Positions 1-10,627 of a DNA stretch of 64,000 bases are shown here, one piece after another. The stretch covers positions 22,537,194 to 22,601,193 of the forward strand of contig NC_087071.1 of the NCBI RefSeq assembly GCF_963678635.1. The letters are read 5' to 3'. Within the stretch, counting starts at the first letter, position 1, and the number at the start of each line of letters is the position of its first letter. The position numbers and the translations under genes were made by a program. The notes beneath the pieces are model-generated. The model was not told the origin of the DNA, did not search any database, and saw nothing but the letters and a program-made list of their open reading frames with translations. Source of the stretch: Symsagittifera roscoffensis (taxonomy: Eukaryota > Xenacoelomorpha > Acoela > Convolutidae).

Positions 1-3000
1 GCATTTTTTTTGAATTCCGAAGCGACTAAAATCTGCCTCGAATGTTTTTCTTAAATGTTTTAGATTCACTTCAGCAATTGCGCTAAGCGCCGTCTATAGG
101 CAAGAAGTTTGACTTCGGTTTGTTTTCTCAATACATATTTTTTAACTATCACTGTGAAATTAAACATCTTGTTTTTCAGAAAAAGATTTTAAAGGCCCAC
201 ATACTTAGAATCAAGCTAGTATAAAAAAACGCGTTTCTATGCACTGGTATTGATTTATAGAAAACATATTCAAGTCGTTATGGTCCCTATCATGTTACTT
301 TTTTCAAGTTGGCTGAAATGTTTTCATCATGTTTTGAAATAAAACATTTGAAGGGCAAAAATAGTAGAATGAGTTCAACTGTTTTTTTTTCGTAACATGT
401 ATGGCAATTCGAAACATCAAAAGCCCTAAGTGTATAAAAACTGCATTTTTTCAGACTATTTGAGAGTTTGATTTTAAAATTCAACCATCAAAACAGCATT
501 TTCGATGTAAATTAAATCAAAATGAACTGTATCTCAAACATTTACTTTTATAGTACATTTTAAAAAGTGTGAACTGAAAACATATTCTATGCCAACTTTA
601 AACTCAGCTGCGATAAGATCACAAATACAAGTCGCGGTGGAGCTGCAGGAAAATTATTACAAAGATACCGAAGAACCGAAGACTATTTCACCGTGGCTTT
701 AAGAAGAGGCGAATGAATATCAAATGTCTTCAAAATGTAGCTTGACAAAACGTGAAAAAGAAACAGATATAATAAAAAACAATTATTTTCAAATTAGCTT
801 TCTCTGTTTCTCGAGTTGACTAAAAATGCTAGTCGTACAATTTTCATGTATGAACCGAACCATACGGTTCTCTTGCAATTAAAAATTTGCAGAAAAACAA
901 TATGATTACATTTTTCCCATATATGAGAATTATATGACCAGCAAACTTCCATAATTAAATTGTATGATCATACATGCAACTTAAATATATAAGATAAATA
1001 ATATTCGAGTTTTGCTTGAAGTTTTTTGCGTTTTTGCCTGGAGCAGAAACATTTAAAAAAATTAAATGAGACTAACCCATCGGCAGTTCACAGATAGATC
1101 GACAATAAAACAGTTGCCATCTAAAATGACATGATGAAGATTACATAAAAATACAACAGAGAAACCTAACTTTTTCTATAAGGCTAGAAATTTTCTGCTT
1201 TATAAAAGTGGTTGGAAATCGTAATCTTTTTTTTACGGAACTTTTTCAGATTTTGTCAAATATGAACTTTATGCAAAAACGTGGCTTTTAGACATAACAA
1301 TCTTTGAGGTTTTTGGTTATTTTCTGTAGAAAACTGAGTCTAGACTACGTTATAAATGTTACAATTGCCATTAATGACCATACACTTTTTTTAAAAAAGA
1401 TTACTACTCATACAATTCCCAAATGTGAGAATTGTACATCTAGAATGTTTTCATTGAGAAATTGTATATAATTGTATGAAGAGCAATTTTAGTGTATTGT
1501 GGTCAATCCGAGCTTTTTTTCAGAACAATGAATTTTGAGTTTGTCTGAAAAACGCTCCAGGCAACCTTTAATTAGACTATAAATCACTATTGTTTCGCTC
1601 AAAGTTTTTTAGGTTTAACACAAAAATAGTTCTAAATCTATTTTTTTTTAATGATTTTAGAGCTAAAAATTTTGAACCTGCAGATTTAATTGTGGTTTTG
1701 TAGGGTACGCTTTGAGTATATAAGCTTTGGTGTTTTTGAGTATATTGTTTATCGCTCGCAAGAGTAATATAACTCTTCACTATAAACTGTTACTCAGTTA
1801 TCTTCCAAATTCGAATTCAAATATCTTCCAAACACTGGTCTGTGTTGACGATCATCGGTTCGACAATCAGACAAATTAGAGGCAAACTTTTGTTGTATTG
1901 CGTTGTTCTACAAACATATTTTTTTCCAGGTACTTTTTTTTCTATTTTCAAGTTTTCATTTTTCAGGAGTATCCATAGGCAAGTAAACAATGAAGCAATC
2001 TAGCAGAATGCCTCGAAAGGAATAAATTATTATCACTTTATAAAAACTGATGTTACCAAGATCCAGAAAAACATTGGTGGATAACGAACGGTTAGAGGGG
2101 AGAGGAGCTAACTTGTTCTGATTGCCAAGAATAGCCTCGTTAAGAAAAAGACACCTGACAATAACACTTTTAGCTGCTGTCATGCCTGCTAGATTTTTGT
2201 TTCCCATTTTTCGAGAACAAAATGTCTGATTTGAAGGTCGAAAAGCGCAAATCTTATGTTTTGAGGCCTCCTCGGAACAAAAATCGAAAACCGAAGTAAT
2301 TTTACATCTGCAATTTTGTCAAATCAAGGGCCAACGTCAAACTCACATCATATAGTAAATTAGTCTGAGACACCTGAAAAAGATTTTCAAGTACATTTCT
2401 TGTTATTATGATTATGATAATTGCATAGGTATATAATTACTGCATAAAAACTAAACAAGACTGCTCGTATCAGGGCGAAGCCCTGAATGTTCCGACTGCC
2501 TTTTGAGGTTTATGGAGCAGCATTAATAACATAAAAAATTAAATGAATTAAAATAAAATGAAATTTTTTTTTCTAAAATTTGAAATTTTTTTAATGAAAA
2601 TCATCCCCCACACAATAACAATAAATTTTGCTCGTGGTAACAAATCAATTATGGCAAATAAGCTTCTTTTAACCAATTTGGAACGATTTATAATACGGAT
2701 TAAATCTCCGCTTACGCGTTATTAGCGCGAATTGTATCGCGCGTTAATTGTCCCAAATTGGCCAAAATGGCAATCTTTAAACCCTCTTAATATTACGAAA
2801 AATGATCACAGGTAAAATATTTTTTCAAATTTAAGCCCAGAACAACAATAGCTTTTGAATGATAAAAAAAATTCCGTCAAAAATGGCTAATTAAAAAGTC
2901 GAAAATTGTCTGAAGAAAAAAAAACCCACCCGAGCACAAATATTCCGTTACTTTCGTATCGAAAGTCGGAACAAATAGATTGAAGGAAAACAAACGAATC

Positions 3001-3392
3001 ACCATTAAACAAAAGGCTTTTTAAAAGAAACCTTTTCTTTTTAATAACAGCTTCCTCGTATTTTGTTTTATCAGTTAAGTTTGAGATGGATTCAATTTCA
3101 GTTTGGAAAGCTTTTGGTAAAATTTCAATTAAATCAAGAAATTTCTATGATTTTTTCACTATGATTACTGGAAAGTGAATATGTCAATATTTTCTGTCTA
3201 GAATTGTTAATAGTAACTTCCAGAAAAGGTTCCAGTAGCAAGTGGGCAGTGTTAGCTTGCCTCTTTTGCTATAGACAGATTTAAAAAAAACAGCTCGGAG
3301 GGGTTAGAGGGAGTCCTAATTTTTATATAATAAGAACTAAAGAAACCGGTATGGCCAATGCTGATGACGTCATAGTTTAATTCACAGATGAC
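1..3392. other. Gene-free AT-rich stretch with old repeat relics
   Basis: No convincing coding region is seen on either strand. Near 830-970 and 1380-1480 there are decayed copies of a recurring short motif (catacaattt followed by catatatg and its complement) that belongs to the dispersed family called R3 here. A sequence resembling the R3 core ataacgtag also occurs in reverse orientation near 1342-1352. At 2675-2765 a ccaatttgg / ccaaattgg inverted repeat flanks a cgcg-rich core. The rest is low-complexity A/T sequence. Confidence 0.5.
2470..2486. repeat. Short hairpin shared with 19,965-19,981
   Basis: The 17-nt palindrome tcagggcgaagccctga folds into a hairpin with a minimal loop. A second copy at 19,965-19,981 reads tcagagcgaagctctga, where a stem pair is changed on both sides (G-C to A-T), so pairing is kept. 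Flanking bases are also shared (tgctc before; tgttc and gactgcctt after), so the two sites are members of one dispersed repeat. Confidence 0.6.
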
Positions 3393-3751
3393 TTATATCG
3401 GTTCCTCCTGAGTACTCGGGACTGATTGGTGCAAGTCGACTGGCATGTACTTCGGCAAATCGTTGTCGGGTTTTGAAAGCGCGTTCGTCTCTAGTCTTTC
3501 AATCGACCAAAGTCCACGGGGAATCATGGCTCGAAGTATCCAAACAGGCTTCCCGTCATTGATGCTAAGTATTCTTGGTCCGTTTTTTGTGTCATTAGGA
3601 TCTGGAGGAACTCTGCGTTGAGGCGCTTCCAAATGTTTATAGAGAGCTGTTGAGCCATTTCCACGATCGAAGGCTGATCATTGCTGATTGGCGTCATTTT
3701 AGCATACGCTCTCCATGGAAAATTGATTCGGTGTACGTGATTCTTTGTCAT
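3393..3751 (-). pseudogene. BEL/Pao-type pol C-terminal relic (DUF5641-like)
   Basis: Two overlapping minus-strand frames carry parts of one old protein. The upstream frame (3751-3524) contains LSINIWKRLNAEFLQIL, resembling the conserved Trp-Arg and FL segment that precedes DUF5641 at the end of BEL/Pao and related integrases. The second frame (to 3393) contains GKPVWILRAMIPRGLWS, which matches the VW...PRG.W core of DUF5641. The frame switch and lack of the rest of pol show a dead fragment. Family assignment is by motif only. Confidence 0.5.
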
Positions 3752-4691
3752 TGGGTACGGGAGGAACAGCTGTTATTGGGCCGGCAGTCATGAAGAGATC
3801 AACTTCACAGATAACAAACGAAAATTTATTGTCATCCAAAACGTGACTTTCGATTGCTGCCAATCAAATGAGGCCTTGCCAAAAACCTAAGATCATGAGC
3901 GGGGTTTAGCTTCCAGTTGAGTCTCTTGTTGGCGAAGAAAATTGTCCAAATGAAGACATTACCACCAAACTATTGATTAATAACTGCACTAATAAGGTCA
4001 AATATCAATCAATATTCAATGAGAACACAGCATATCAAGTTCGCAATCATTTCTACGTTGGTTTTTCAGCAGTTTGTTTGTCGTTATTCAGTTTTTTTTC
4101 AGCTATTTTTTCTTACTGATCGCATATACCCAATCATTCTTCCATTGAACATCTTCCTCCGACAAATCCTGGCTTCGCTTTAATTATTGAACCTGAAAAT
4201 AAGCTCACTTTTCTTTTGCTTTAACTACAGCTATGGATGAACTGACAGCCGATGAAATGTCATGTGATAATGAAACGACCGATTATTTTGCTACGACAAC
4301 TTCACTTTCCGTTGACACCACTTTGTTCAATTTTTTTTACTTTCTGCTACAGCTTCGACTTCGGTCACTTGTCCGTTACTTGACATCGAGGCAGAAATTG
4401 CCGATTCCTTCATGCAATTGACGACTTTTCATTCATCTCATACTTCGATTCAATCAACTCCACTTCAATTTCTTTGTCCTCCACATTATTGTCTCTGATT
4501 GAGATCAGATTTCGATATTAGTTCGACGATCTTACCCTAGTCTTGTACTTACAACAGTTCTCGTGTGAATCATCTAGTCGTGCCTGGGAACTTGGTTTAA
4601 TAGTCCAAAACGCATGACATGACAGCCAGAAGAAAACTCAAATTCATACATTTTGACTCAATTTAGTCATGTATACGAGCAAATTTTTACA
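3752..4691. other. No gene recognised
   Basis: Unique-looking sequence between the BEL/Pao relic and the 3' end of non-LTR copy A. A 62-codon plus-strand frame (4233-4421) has no recognisable features. No poly-T tract (poly-A on the element strand) marks the 3' end of the element on its right side. Confidence 0.4.
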
Positions 4692-6107
4692 CTATTTGTA
4701 GAACTTTACGCTCGTATCCTTACCACACAGGGTTTGGTTATCTTGGAAGCATTTTGGGCATCTTGGGTCTGTTGTTGCTGTTGTTGGGTCCATAAGGTGG
4801 CGATACGCAGCCAGTTTCATGCTGTATCCCGCTCTCAGTCTCGCTAACATGACAGCGTCTCTTCTATTGGTCAGCGTTTTCTCGTCCTTGGCGGTAGAGT
4901 GGTTGGCGTACACAGCTGCTGTCCTGGCGTGGGAGGGCGGTTTGTTTTTCAGGGTTCGTTTGATTACAGCTTTGGCGGCTTTCATGCTTGTAGGTTGGGC
5001 GTCGTCTTCGATTTCTGTGACTTGGTTGGGAAATTTGTCGGCGAGTTCGTTCCCGCGAATGTCCATGTGGCCGGGAACCCATTGGATGTCGATGTGGCGG
5101 TCCATGGCATCCAGCCGACGGCACAAGGAGGCAACATCAGGGCTTTCATTGTCCAGAGCGTCGGTCAGAGACTGGGAGTCGGTGCAAATCAGTAATTTGT
5201 CGTGCTCTTCAGCGGTGTTCTTTTCCAGCCACTTGATTGCGCTCTCCATGGCCTCTTTCTCTTCTTCAAAGGAAGATGTGATGATCCTTCCTTTGGTTTT
5301 TATCTTGTCGATCGTGACCGGATTCTCCGGGTCGCTTTGGGTCACAACCATCGCAGACCCGCCAAAATGGGTACCTTCAGAGGCTGATCCATCTGTGTAG
5401 ATCACCCACTTGGCCTCACTCTCGCGGATGACTCGGATGGCGTCGGTCTTGGCATTGTCCGTTCTGTTGCCACCAACCAGTGTTGAGCTCACAGTCCTTT
5501 TCCTCGGGTTGGCGGTCCACAGGTACTCAGTAGGGCCAGCAAGCGGTTCTCGGGGGGTTAGTCCTTCTGGGAGTGAGGCCTCTAACCTCTTGCTGCTCTC
5601 ACGCCAGCTGTCGCGGCAGAGTCTGTGTCTCTGTTCGCCTTCGAGAGGGAGACGTCTCGGGTGGTTCGGAGGACATCTGAACGCTTTCTCCCTGGAGGTG
5701 GCTATCAGCTGCCGGGAGATTGTCTCATCGCTGGGCAGGCCTGCTTCGATGCGGAGGTCTTCTACAGGAGAGGAGGCGGTCTGGCCGGTGATGCGACGAA
5801 GAGCTTGGTTCTGCGCTCTTTCCAAGCGGTCCATTTGCGTCCTGGCAATCCACGGCTGCCAGGCAGGGGCGGCGTAGTCCAAGATGCTGCGCTGCGTTGC
5901 CAGGTAGACGCTGCGCATGGGGCATTTCTTCCATTCCCAGCCAGTGTTGCCTAGGCAAGCTAGGAGGTTGCAGTGTTTCTCGACTTTCCTAACAACAGAT
6001 TCAACGTGTTGTTGGAACGAGAGGGTCCGGTTCATGTAAAGGCCGAGGAGCTTCGAGCTGGGTCGAACTTCATTGGTAGGTTGTTCATGTTGAGGGACGG
6101 GACCCAC
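4692..6107 (-). CDS. Non-LTR ORF2 C-terminal part: RT thumb, RNase H, tail
   Basis: A 471-codon open frame continues the reverse transcriptase in a different frame from the piece at 6032-7189. Residues 18-60 match the RT thumb region (SKLLGLYMNRTLSFQQHV). An RNase H domain covers about 233-362, with catalytic-type residues visible: D239 in YTDGS, a Glu in SSFEEEKEAMES (about 281-288), D310 in CTDSQS, and D357 in GNELADK after WVPGH. The C-terminus has a LARLRAGYS segment and a CPKC motif, as at the end of ingi/I polyproteins. The first residues are an out-of-frame reading of the RT sequence, so the ORF start is not a true start. The whole is a piece of a broken polyprotein, not an independent gene. 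Confidence 0.75.
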   Translation of the reverse strand: MGPVPQHEQPTNEVRPSSKLLGLYMNRTLSFQQHVESVVRKVEKHCNLLACLGNTGWEWKKCPMRSVYLATQRSILDYAAPAWQPWIARTQMDRLERAQNQALRRITGQTASSPVEDLRIEAGLPSDETISRQLIATSREKAFRCPPNHPRRLPLEGEQRHRLCRDSWRESSKRLEASLPEGLTPREPLAGPTEYLWTANPRKRTVSSTLVGGNRTDNAKTDAIRVIRESEAKWVIYTDGSASEGTHFGGSAMVVTQSDPENPVTIDKIKTKGRIITSSFEEEKEAMESAIKWLEKNTAEEHDKLLICTDSQSLTDALDNESPDVASLCRRLDAMDRHIDIQWVPGHMDIRGNELADKFPNQVTEIEDDAQPTSMKAAKAVIKRTLKNKPPSHARTAAVYANHSTAKDEKTLTNRRDAVMLARLRAGYSMKLAAYRHLMDPTTATTDPRCPKCFQDNQTLCGKDTSVKFYK

Positions 6108-7189
6108 TTGGAGTCACAGGACGCTGTCGAGAAGAAGGTGACGACACTCTTGTCGCTAAGGAGCATCTTCTTACTGCGGCACCAGGACTCGATGTGCTTA
6201 ACTGCTTTTTGGACTCTCCACTGAGCGGTCTCCTTGTTGTGGTCGCTGGCCCAGATCGTGAGGTCGTCTGCGAAGATTGAGTTCAGCACATCTTTCGGAA
6301 TGACGTCGGCTGCGGAGTTAATGTAAAAGAGAAACAGCATAGGAGAAAATACTGCACCTTGCGGGACTCCGTGGACCAACCAGCGGGTTCTGCTGAGGCT
6401 ACTATTAAACAGGACGCGAAATTGTCGGTTTCTGAGGAAGGCCCAAATCCAGCGGATGAAAGACAGAGGGACTCCGCTCTCGAACAAGCATAGCAGGAGG
6501 TCCTCTTTACAAACCCTGTCATAGGCGCGGGACAAGTCCAGCAGGGCCATGACAGTGCGCTTGGGTTTGCGTTCCTGGAAACCATCGCTGATGTTTTGAG
6601 AGATTCTAATCAGCTGATCTTTGCAACTGCGGTTTTTCCGGAACCCGGCCTGAGTATGGCAGAACATGCCCCGGGACTCTGCGAGGTTGTAGAGACGGTG
6701 AAATATCATCCTCTCCAGTAACTTCACAATGCAGGAAGTTAAACTGACTGGCCGGTAAGACGCGATACTACTAGCAGGCTTGGCGGACTTGAGCAGCGGG
6801 ATGATGACCGCATTACGCCAGACTTGGGGGACAACTCCCTCTCTGAACGACATGTTGAAAACGCGGAGGACTTCAGTCTTGGCATGGTTACCGAGGTTCT
6901 TCAAGAAGGTTGGCGGGACCTCATCGGGGCCGGCTGCTCCACGGTTCTTCATCTTTTTCAGGGCACGATTCAGGTCGACTATTGGGAAGTCTGAGGTGGT
7001 GCTGTCGTCTGCACTAGGGCTGTTCACTGTGCGTTTCGCTAGGCGAATCCTGCTTCTTTCTTCTGCCGAGAAGCTGATTTTGCTGACTTTGGCGTAATGA
7101 GCCGCAAAGCCATCTGTCTTGGAAGGGTTGCTGGTCAGGATCTTGTCTCCGACCCTTATAGCTTCGTTCGGGGTCAGAGTCCGCTGCAA
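6032..7189 (-). CDS. Non-LTR reverse transcriptase domain, copy A
   Basis: A 385-codon frame opened by a TTG codon three codons after an in-frame TAG (7199-7201). It holds the canonical fingers and palm motifs: NRGAAGPDE and VPPTFL (about 82-96), SYRPVSLTSCIVKLLERM (144-161), the catalytic-Asp motif LLDLSRAYD (216-224), HGVPQGAVFSPMLF (273-286) and FADD (306-309). The last residues (SSSAFT) are out of frame; the RT continues in the frame of 4692-6107. Catalytic residues are intact but the polyprotein is split, so copy A is probably inactive. Copy B carries the same domain, differing at only a few positions. Confidence 0.85.
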   Translation of the reverse strand: MQRTLTPNEAIRVGDKILTSNPSKTDGFAAHYAKVSKISFSAEERSRIRLAKRTVNSPSADDSTTSDFPIVDLNRALKKMKNRGAAGPDEVPPTFLKNLGNHAKTEVLRVFNMSFREGVVPQVWRNAVIIPLLKSAKPASSIASYRPVSLTSCIVKLLERMIFHRLYNLAESRGMFCHTQAGFRKNRSCKDQLIRISQNISDGFQERKPKRTVMALLDLSRAYDRVCKEDLLLCLFESGVPLSFIRWIWAFLRNRQFRVLFNSSLSRTRWLVHGVPQGAVFSPMLFLFYINSAADVIPKDVLNSIFADDLTIWASDHNKETAQWRVQKAVKHIESWCRSKKMLLSDKSVVTFFSTASCDSKWVPSLNMNNLPMKFDPARSSSAFT

Positions 7190-7198
7190 GAGTCCGGG

Positions 7199-8017
7199 CT
7201 ACCGCTGATGGCTCCAAGGACGCGCCAAGGTCTTCGCGTAGTCCTTTTGGTTTTCCAGCGTTTCCACAAATTCTCTCCAGCTCTTCTCTTTCTCTTGTTC
7301 CACGGCCGAGGCAACGTCACCACAAGCTGCAACCCATTCTTCGCGGCGGGTGTGGACGAGCTTCCGGAGGTTGTTCCTCTTCTTCACAAGAAGGCGCACT
7401 CTGGGGGACAAACCAACTTTCTTCTTTTTGCCAGGTTTGGTTTTCCCGACGTGGGCTTTGCCCACCTCCGTGATGGCTTCCGTGAATCTCTTCGCGCTGG
7501 CTCTGACGGTAGGGAGGATTTCCCAGAGGGCGGCCTCCGACTCTTAGGCGTCGTTGAAGGCGTTCCAGTTGACGTTCTTTGTCTTCCAGCGGGCGGGTTT
7601 CGGAGCTTGAAGGAACAGGCCTACTCTGCAGCGCAGAGTGATCACCATTGGTAGGTGGTCAGATCCTAGACACTCTCCCACTGTCCATTCAGTTCTGGAC
7701 CTCCAACGGGTGTGGACGAGGAAGGTGTCGGGCGAGCTCTCTCCTGTTGTCCCTCTGTTAATCCGGGTGGGCGTACCGTCGTTGGCGCACAGGAGGTCGT
7801 TGTCTGCCATCCACTCCTCAATGCGGTCCCCGCTGCTGTCCTGGGGTTGGTGCAGGTCCCAGAGGCGGGAGTGGGCGTTGACATCCCCTCCGTAAAAGCA
7901 GTCGACGCCGGACGGGAGGTTGTCGTCACTTGTTATGCTGTCGTCACATATATTGTCGTCACAATTGCTGTCGTCACTTGTTATGCTGTTAGCTTCTTTT
8001 TTGACGCTCGCTTCCAA
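7199..8017 (-). pseudogene. Broken endonuclease and linker of non-LTR copy A
   Basis: The upstream frame runs from 8017 to a TAA at 7544-7546; where copy B reads TTA for Leu (gcc tta gag) copy A reads taa. Downstream the same frame stays open to a TAG at 7199-7201. The endonuclease half shows GGDVNAHSRLWD, a DTFLVHTRWRSRTEW segment and GSDHLPM, the late APE motifs. The linker has SPRVRLLVKKRNNLRK and a SWREFVETLE segment, typical of the EN-RT spacer in ingi/I elements. The first 30 or so codons (MEASVKKEANSITSDDS...) come from flanking sequence with a gtcgtcac repeat and are not endonuclease. Confidence 0.75.
7921..7995. repeat. gtcgtcac short tandem repeat at the element junction
   Basis: Units of tgtcgtcac with tgttatgc, atat or aattgc spacers repeat several times here. 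The copy at 12,439-12,530 has one additional 15-nt unit (tgtcgtcacaattgc), an array-length difference between the two duplicated segments. The array joins the 5'-truncated endonuclease to the flanking sequence. Confidence 0.7.
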
Positions 8018-8267
8018 GTTTACGATTTCTTCGGTTGCCTTTTTTTGGAATAATTACCTTCATGGTTGTTCTTTTTTGTTATTTAGTGTTGATTCAAACC
8101 TCAAAGAGTTTAGATTCATTCTTCTTGATCTCTTCAGAGCTGATTCGCTTTCAACCAACATCAACGGTATCTTGATTGCCAATAATAATACAGAAAATTA
8201 CAGGTCGTCCACACATAACGTAACAATTCCTGTATTGCATGTTTTGTCAATCTGCGCATAAAAGCCC

Positions 8268-8392
8268 CAGTTCTGGACCTCCAACGGGTGTGGACGAGGA
8301 AGGTGTCGGGCGAGCTCTCTCCTGTTGTCTCTCTGTTAATCCGGGTGGGCGTACCGTCTTTGGCGCACAGGAGGTCGTTGTCTGCCATCCAG
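8268..8392. repeat. Extra 125-bp endonuclease fragment
   Basis: This stretch repeats 7,688-7,812 almost exactly, in the same orientation (it begins cagttctggacctccaac and ends tctgccatcc). It lies between the flank of non-LTR copy A and the R2 repeat. At the equivalent place copy B has about 1.95 kb of other sequence. It looks like filler DNA placed at a deletion joint. Confidence 0.75.
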
Positions 8393-9437
8393 GAATTGAT
8401 TAGGTACGTTTCTTAACGCAAACTGTTGCGTTTAGGGGATTTTCTTTATAATTGTGCAAAACTTAGTGTTCCAAGGGTAAAGAGATTTAAAATCTGCAAA
8501 TATTTTTCAAAAGTTAATTTCATTATCAACATTCTGGCAACTAACATATAACTAAAAATTTCGAATTGAAAAATCTCATTTACACTGCAGAATTTTCACT
8601 TTCCAGTTATTCTCAAAGTTTAATTTCAGGCAAAATATTTACAGGAAAAATCAATTGAAAATCGTACGTAAAATTTTATTTCCTTTGGTACTGTACCTAT
8701 TAATTGCTTAGCAAATCTGAATAAAATCTGATCAAATTGAGCATACAGAAACGTCATTGATAATCAATTTAAATAGTTTTTTTGATATTAAAATACGTAG
8801 AAAAGTGAAACAAAGCAAATTGATAAAACACATTCAAAACGATTTAGAATCGAATGAAATTGAATTTTTTTAAATTCTGTGCTGCATTATCTGTGCAAAA
8901 TCAGTTGCCAATACTTTCTTGTCATTACGGGAAGAACAGTCTCAACCAATCAACGCCCGGTAAATTCTCCACCCACTGATCTTGCCGCTTTTTTCTTTTC
9001 TTTTTTAAATAAAAAATCTGATTGGTTGACAAAACTTTTGGCATTCGATCCTTCGCGCATGAGGGGTTTTTCAGTCTTCACCTCCCTGGACTCCCAGCAA
9101 ATTCTGAACTTCTATACAGATGCTACCTTGTCATTTTCTGATATCACTTTCTTATCAACCCCGCACTTGAGTTCCATAGATAATAATTGATCATGTTTTG
9201 TTTTCAACGTTTCTCCCTCTCATGTTTGAGCAACGGTTAAAACTTCGGGTACTGTTAATGGGAGGAGGGAGATGGAGAGGTTGTTGGTTTGAAGGGTGAG
9301 GATTAGAGACGCGAATGTTTGAAATTAGTGGCTGATTGTAGTTACACGTAATTAACGAATTAGAACGATGGCTAACGCATTAGAATATCAGCTGACGCAA
9401 TACAGTAGCTGGCTCCTTACTATATTACTCACTAAAA
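8393..9437. repeat. Dispersed repeat R2, copy 1
   Basis: Begins ggaattgattaggtacg and is clearly homologous to 14,757-16,346, with many scattered substitutions. Shared landmarks are gggaagaacagtctcaacca, the stretch around catcactttc/aaccccgca, ctgttaatggga, and the end ctggctccttact followed by attactcacta. Copy 2 has about 0.5 kb more, in the 15,580-15,945 and 16,044-16,200 intervals. No convincing ORF is present; the nature of the family is unknown. Confidence 0.75.
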
Positions 9438-10335
9438 GACCCGGGTTGACCTCCATAGACCAAAAATAATAATCATACAATTTCATACACTTAGTCTATG
9501 GAAAAATGCTAGTCATACAAATTTCATGCATTTTTGCAAAATGAATTTAATCGAATTTTAAAAGTATTTTATAGTTGTTTTGGTATCGAAATTGGTGACT
9601 CTTTATAAATAAAAGGAAGAAACTGGTATGAAAAAAAAATGCTAACCATACAATTTCCATATATGGAAATTGTAAGATTAGAATTTTTTTTAAAAAAATT
9701 TTTGTGAAAAAAAGCTTTGAACAACCAATTCAACTGCTGGCAAAGCATTTAAGCGATTCTTGGGCTGCTACGACTGAAAACTTTGACTTTTTTAAATTTT
9801 GTTTTCTGAAAAAAAAAACACTAGTCATACAATTTCCATATATGGAAATTGTATGACTAGCATTTTTTTGATGGCGACGACAAAGTATTTTTGAAATTGC
9901 CCCCAAAAATTTTTTATGTTTTTTTTTTCAACCGCAAATTGATTTTCGTATTCAAACAAACATTTTTGGAAAAAAAAATTTGCATGCAAAATTTAATTTT
10001 TTGTGTGTATAACGTAGTCCTGGATATACTAAAATTATATATTTTTTTTTTCTCTCCATAACTTTTTTCAAAAACGCTTAAAACTCCTCGTTCTTTTGTA
10101 TGACATGTTTTTGAATGCCTTGATCAATGTTTGGTAATTTAAAAACACAAATTTTAGAAATAATCTTCTTTGAAAGTTATTGCCAAAATTTAAAAAAATC
10201 ATTACTTTCGTTATATTGTTGGTCTGAGACAGAAGTAACACATATCAGGCTGTTTCCAATGTATTTTCAATGCGAGAAGGCCAAACCGTTGGTTACTTCG
10301 TTTGAGTAATCAAGGTTTATGTCATTTGTGTTCGG
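9438..10335. repeat. Dispersed repeat R3, copy 1
   Basis: Starts with cccgggttgacctccatagacc and includes two copies of a catacaatttccatatatgg palindrome, then the motif ataacgtagtcctgg at 10,012-10,026, and ends near tgtgttcggttacg. It aligns by eye with 21,578-22,240 and with the sequence on the left side of the large LTR element (40,160-40,509). Right of it, non-LTR copy B begins abruptly. Confidence 0.7.
9821..9860. repeat. Perfect 40-bp palindrome
   Basis: Two 20-base arms (ctagtcatacaatttccata and its exact complement) with no spacer. A near-perfect relative is at 9,641-9,680, and others at about 21,716-21,765 and 22,270-22,410 (arms separated). It is the core motif of R3. DNA of this shape can extrude a cruciform. 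Confidence 0.85.
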
Positions 10336-10627
10336 TTACGTCCAAGCGGTCCATTTGCGTCCTGGCAATCCACGGCTGCCAGGCAGGGGCGGCGTAGTCC
10401 AAGATGCTGCGCTGCGTTGCCAGGTAGACGCTGCGCATGGGGCATTTCTTCCATTCCCAGCCAGTGTTGCCTAGGCAAGCTAGGAGGTTGCAGTGTTTCT
10501 CGACTTTCCTAACAACAGATTCAACGTGTTGTTGGAACGAGAGGGTCCGGTTCATGTAAAGGCCGAGGAGCTTCGAGCTGGGTCGAACTTCATTGGTAGG
10601 TTGTTCATGTTGAGGGACGGGACCCAC
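10336..10627 (-). pseudogene. Truncated RT thumb of copy B
   Basis: The frame equivalent to the start of 4692-6107 runs from 10,627 for about 95 codons and then enters unrelated repeat R3 sequence at 10,336, ending at a stop at 10,322. All of the RNase H region is absent. Confidence 0.75.

Larger units (their letters stand above)
4692..7920 (-). mobile_element. Non-LTR retrotransposon copy A (ingi/I group), 5' truncated
   Basis: Read on the minus strand, the order is the C-terminal half of an AP-endonuclease, a linker rich in Lys/Arg, reverse transcriptase, RNase H and a Cys-rich tail. This order with an internal RNase H is typical of the I/ingi (Vingi) group. The endonuclease begins only at its GGDVNAHS motif near 7,920, so the element is 5' truncated, as expected from target-primed reverse transcription. 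The reading frame is broken by a TAA at 7544-7546, a TAG at 7199-7201 and a frame change around 6032-6107. The TAG and the frame change are shared with copy B, so they are older than the duplication. GC content is far above the surroundings. Confidence 0.85.

Noticed and set aside
4819-5954. Several plus-strand frames of 80-190 codons opposite the non-LTR RNase H region
   Set aside because: They are antisense shadows of a GC-rich coding strand; the minus-strand products have clear domains and these have none. The same holds for 6,780-7,654 and 11,300-12,588.
7199-7201. Programmed stop-codon readthrough between endonuclease and RT of the non-LTR element
   Set aside because: The TAG is shared by both copies, but the local sequence also looks like paired small frame changes, and both copies descend from a single truncated insertion, so it cannot be told from inherited damage.
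7921-7995. CRISPR-like array of gtcgtcac repeats
   Set aside because: Units are short, irregular, have near-constant tiny spacers and sit in eukaryotic transposon DNA.
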